From Nitrososphaerales archaeon TH526 (lineage in GTDB: Archaea; Thermoproteota; Nitrososphaeria; Nitrososphaerales; Nitrososphaeraceae): DNA of 8,062 bases. Below are positions 6,231-8,062 of this stretch, in pieces. A program made the position numbers and the translations under genes. The notes under the pieces are model-generated. The model had not been told where the DNA came from. It worked only from the letters and a program-made list of their open reading frames with translations, and ran no database searches. The DNA lies in the NCBI GenBank assembly GCA_014523665.1, contig JAATVR010000774.1, positions 1 through 8,062 of the forward strand. Direction: 5' to 3'. Every line of letters begins with the position of its first letter. Within the stretch, counting starts at the first letter, position 1.

Positions 6231-6276
6231 CTGCTGCCACAATCTATGCCTTTGAATGGCCAGTTTGTGGCAGCGG
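6231..6276. repeat. 10-bp perfect stem, 12 bp with one wobble
   Basis: GCTGCCACAA (6233-6242) pairs exactly with TTGTGGCAGC (6265-6274); a T-G wobble and a C-G pair extend it to 6231/6276. The 22-base loop contains GCC and GGC that can form a small inner stem. A T5 run follows at 6289-6293, about 12 bases after the stem. It may be a structured RNA, a terminator or a mobile element end. Confidence 0.65.
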
Positions 6277-6594
6277 TGAGTGTTGGGATTTTTACCATCT
6301 TCCAATGATTAGCTGCTATGTGGGTATGGCAGCGCTATTTCTATAGCTACAGTCGGTTATAGAAGTTGCTTCGTTTCTCAATCCATAGATTATCCATCCT
6401 CAAGACAGCAGTATGGAGGATCTTAGATGCAATCACATGGATTGTGTGACTGAACAGACATCTAATAGATGCAAGGCCGCATTACAAGGAGCTACAGTTT
6501 GCTGATTGATTGTTGACTATCCTCGCATATGAAGATAAAGTAGGAGCAAGTGTATGGAAATATCACTTCAGAGCTAGTCTCAAATGTAGATCAT

Positions 6595-6618
6595 CGAGCG
6601 AGCGAGCGAGCGAGCGAG
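6595..6618. repeat. (CGAG)6 tetranucleotide microsatellite
   Basis: Six perfect copies of CGAG in non-coding DNA about 185 bases before the glycosyltransferase gene. A GC-rich tetranucleotide tract is out of character with the AT-rich surroundings. No frame through it belongs to a recognised gene. Confidence 0.97.
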
Positions 6619-6800
6619 GGGCTATCATCAATATCTCTCTCTGACTAGAATACGAGGGGGTACAATACATAGGCGGGATTTCTAAGAAGAATTTCGTCAG
6701 CCGGCTTTGAGAATTCTTGCCCACGACATTGAAAGGACTGGAGGAATGAAAGGAAGGTTATTTTTATTCTGAACTTGATGTTTATCAATTTAATCAGCCG

Positions 6801-6829
6801 ATATGTTAAAAAAAGGAGTTTTAACATAT
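6801..6829. promoter_or_regulatory. Perfect 11-bp hairpin covering the glycosyltransferase ATG
   Basis: ATATGTTAAAA (6801-6811) and TTTTAACATAT (6819-6829) are exact complements around AAAGGAG (6812-6818). The left arm contains the ATG at 6803; the loop has a ribosome-binding-like GGAG. In RNA it would hide the ATG; in DNA it could be an operator. If translation instead starts at TTG 6842, the hairpin lies in the leader or promoter. Confidence 0.6.
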
Positions 6830-8014
6830 ATACATCCACCATTGAGAATTCTCCATTTATCTGATTATGCCCTGCCAGATTGGAGAATTGAGAAATCTGC
6901 TATTAGTGCGCTAAACCGTAATTATCAAGTATTTTTTGCAGGTCTGCCATCACATATTAGTAATAGCGTTTTTTCAAAAATATATGAAATTAATTGGACA
7001 CCAAGAGCGCGGCGCGCTTTTCCATATTATTGGTATTGCGTTAAAAAGCAGCTCAAGAAAATAGTTAGTGAGGCCAGACCGGATATTGTTCACGCCCATA
7101 ATGTTTTCTCTGCAAAGATGGTGTCAGAAATTGATATCCCTTTTGTATACGATGATCATGAATACTGGCCGTCGTACGTGAGAAGACAAATCGAATCATA
7201 CAACTCAAGCTTAGAGAAATCTAGTAGGAATAGTGGTAGCCCTAGAAGCATGATGCAAAAAACAATACTAAGATTATTGAACTACAGATTTTTGAAATTG
7301 GGACTAAAATGGGAAAAGCAACTAGTTTCATCAGCTCCTACACTAACAGTTTCTGAAAATATTGCTACAGAACTCCGACAATTGGAAAGCACTAGCAAAG
7401 TCTTTATTACTCCTAACTTTCCTATGAAAAACGAAATAAAAGATATACAACCTCCCAGATTTCATAAGGAGTTAACTTCAGTTTATGCAGGCATTGAGCC
7501 AAAAAATAATACCAAAATAGCTCATCGCGATATGGAAGGGTTTGTTGACATATTCAATCTATACGATGATGTTGGAACTTTAACAATGATAGGGATAGAT
7601 GAACCATCAAAAAATGCCCATTCTTCATCAAATCCTTCGAATTCTAGGGTGGCATATAAAGGCTATCTGCCACGAAATATGATGTACCAAGAAATGCAAA
7701 ATAGTTCTATTGGAGTAGTACCTTTTAGAAAACATTGGTCACATAAATACATCAGTCCCAATAAGGCATATGAATATGCCCATGCAGGTCTCGTAGTTCT
7801 ATGTACTTCTTCACTCGTTCCAATAAAAAATATCCTAAGGAATTACTGTTTTACATTCGAACAGTATGAGGATATGATATCACAGCTTCGAGATTGCAGA
7901 GATAATATGGAAAAAATCTATGAAATGCGAATAGGCGTGTATCAGTTTGCAAAAGAGAATCTTTTGTGGGAGAACTATGAACAGAATATTTTTGAAGCAT
8001 ATAGGATAGCTTAA
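6803..8014 (+). CDS. GT-B glycosyltransferase (family 4-like)
   Basis: Retaining-type glycosyltransferase of the GT-B fold that would move a sugar from a nucleotide-sugar donor to a surface glycan or lipid-linked acceptor in the cytoplasm. The N-terminal domain opens with LRILHLSDYALPDWRIEKSA (14-33) and includes ARPDIVHAHNVFSAKM (91-106) and PFVYDDHEYWPS (113-124); VSENIATEL (183-191) and VFITPNFP (200-207) mark the linker. The C-terminal nucleotide-sugar domain has VAYKGYLP (283-290), SSIGVVPF (301-308) and SPNKAYEYAHAGLVVL (318-333), which holds the K-x-x-E-Y-x-x-A-G form of the family's donor-binding motif. Length (403) is normal. The start is uncertain: ATG 6803 lies in a hairpin and adds 13 residues; TTG 6842 would give MRILHLSDY, a typical family N-terminus. 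The acceptor cannot be told; no other glycan gene is in view, but 48 bases after it the window ends, so a cluster may continue. Confidence 0.85.
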   Translation: MLKKGVLTYIHPPLRILHLSDYALPDWRIEKSAISALNRNYQVFFAGLPSHISNSVFSKIYEINWTPRARRAFPYYWYCVKKQLKKIVSEARPDIVHAHNVFSAKMVSEIDIPFVYDDHEYWPSYVRRQIESYNSSLEKSSRNSGSPRSMMQKTILRLLNYRFLKLGLKWEKQLVSSAPTLTVSENIATELRQLESTSKVFITPNFPMKNEIKDIQPPRFHKELTSVYAGIEPKNNTKIAHRDMEGFVDIFNLYDDVGTLTMIGIDEPSKNAHSSSNPSNSRVAYKGYLPRNMMYQEMQNSSIGVVPFRKHWSHKYISPNKAYEYAHAGLVVLCTSSLVPIKNILRNYCFTFEQYEDMISQLRDCRDNMEKIYEMRIGVYQFAKENLLWENYEQNIFEAYRIA

Positions 8015-8062
8015 AAAGGGAATCATATTGATAAGTAGTAATTTATCTTTATATGAATTATA

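Larger units (their letters stand above)
5813..6800. other. Gene-poor stretch with inverted repeats and a microsatellite
   Basis: I find no supportable gene. A minus-strand frame from a GTG at 6138 to 5953 (61 codons, HAHFHSTAFPRR near its start) and another at 6842-6645 (65 codons) have no recognisable motif. On the plus strand about 6180-6340 reads as hydrophobic text (LALFIIAGFLG) but with stops, perhaps an old membrane protein remnant. Structures listed separately are the stems at 6114-6138 and 6231-6276 and the (CGAG)6 tract. Smaller ones are ATTTCCT/AGGAAAT (6070-6076/6091-6097), ATCCTC/GAGGAT (6396-6401/6416-6421) and CATCTA-A-TAGATG (6459-6471). TAGATGCAA occurs twice, near 6424 and 6466. 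Confidence 0.45.

Noticed and set aside
6645..6842. 65-codon minus-strand frame
   Set aside because: Starts inside the glycosyltransferase gene on the other strand and has low-complexity hydrophobic text without a motif; most likely chance in AT-rich DNA.

Overview
The window looks like AT-rich chromosomal DNA from an ammonia-oxidising archaeon of the class Nitrososphaeria (Thaumarchaeota), most like a Nitrososphaera or Nitrosocosmicus relative. This rests on protein family resemblance recalled from memory: a soluble class III cyclase, a decayed sensor domain of the kind found in front of thaumarchaeal histidine kinases, a small secreted Asp-box protein and a Cys-rich small secreted protein. 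TATA-like boxes close upstream of start codons and T-run terminators also suit an archaeon. No database search was possible.

Layout, left to right. At 20-817 (+) is a class III nucleotidyl cyclase domain protein, possibly cut by the left edge, followed by a T8 terminator. From 834 to 1387 I see no gene, only an 11-bp hairpin. At 1388-1699 (+) is a decayed MDR (quinone oxidoreductase/alcohol dehydrogenase) remnant with stops and frameshifts. At 1721-3019 (+) is an intact two-domain protein, an N-terminal HEPN-like domain joined to a GATase1-like domain. At 3235-3823 (+) is a broken sensor domain gene, interrupted by an indel and by an exact 20-bp tandem duplication that makes an overlapping stop/start (TTGA).

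On the other strand at 4027-4503 lies a VOC (glyoxalase-fold) protein of bacterial appearance. At 4975-5181 (+) is the 3' part of a Cys-rich small protein beginning in a 12-bp tandem repeat that encodes Asn-Asp-Asp-Glu; its start is missing. At 5327-5782 (-) is a secreted Asp-box protein with a leaderless-type promoter. From 5813 to 6800 there is a gene-poor stretch with several inverted repeats and a (CGAG)6 microsatellite. At 6803-8014 (+) is a GT-B glycosyltransferase whose upstream start codon sits inside a perfect 11-bp hairpin.

The genes do not form an operon: most have their own signals and strands alternate. Three gene remnants among five intact genes, long non-coding gaps and a bacterial-looking VOC gene suggest an accessory, decaying region. 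The best candidates for new biology are the HEPN-GATase1-like protein, the 20-bp duplication that could act as a reversible switch, and the hairpin over the glycosyltransferase start. I do not see a convincing complete new multi-gene system.
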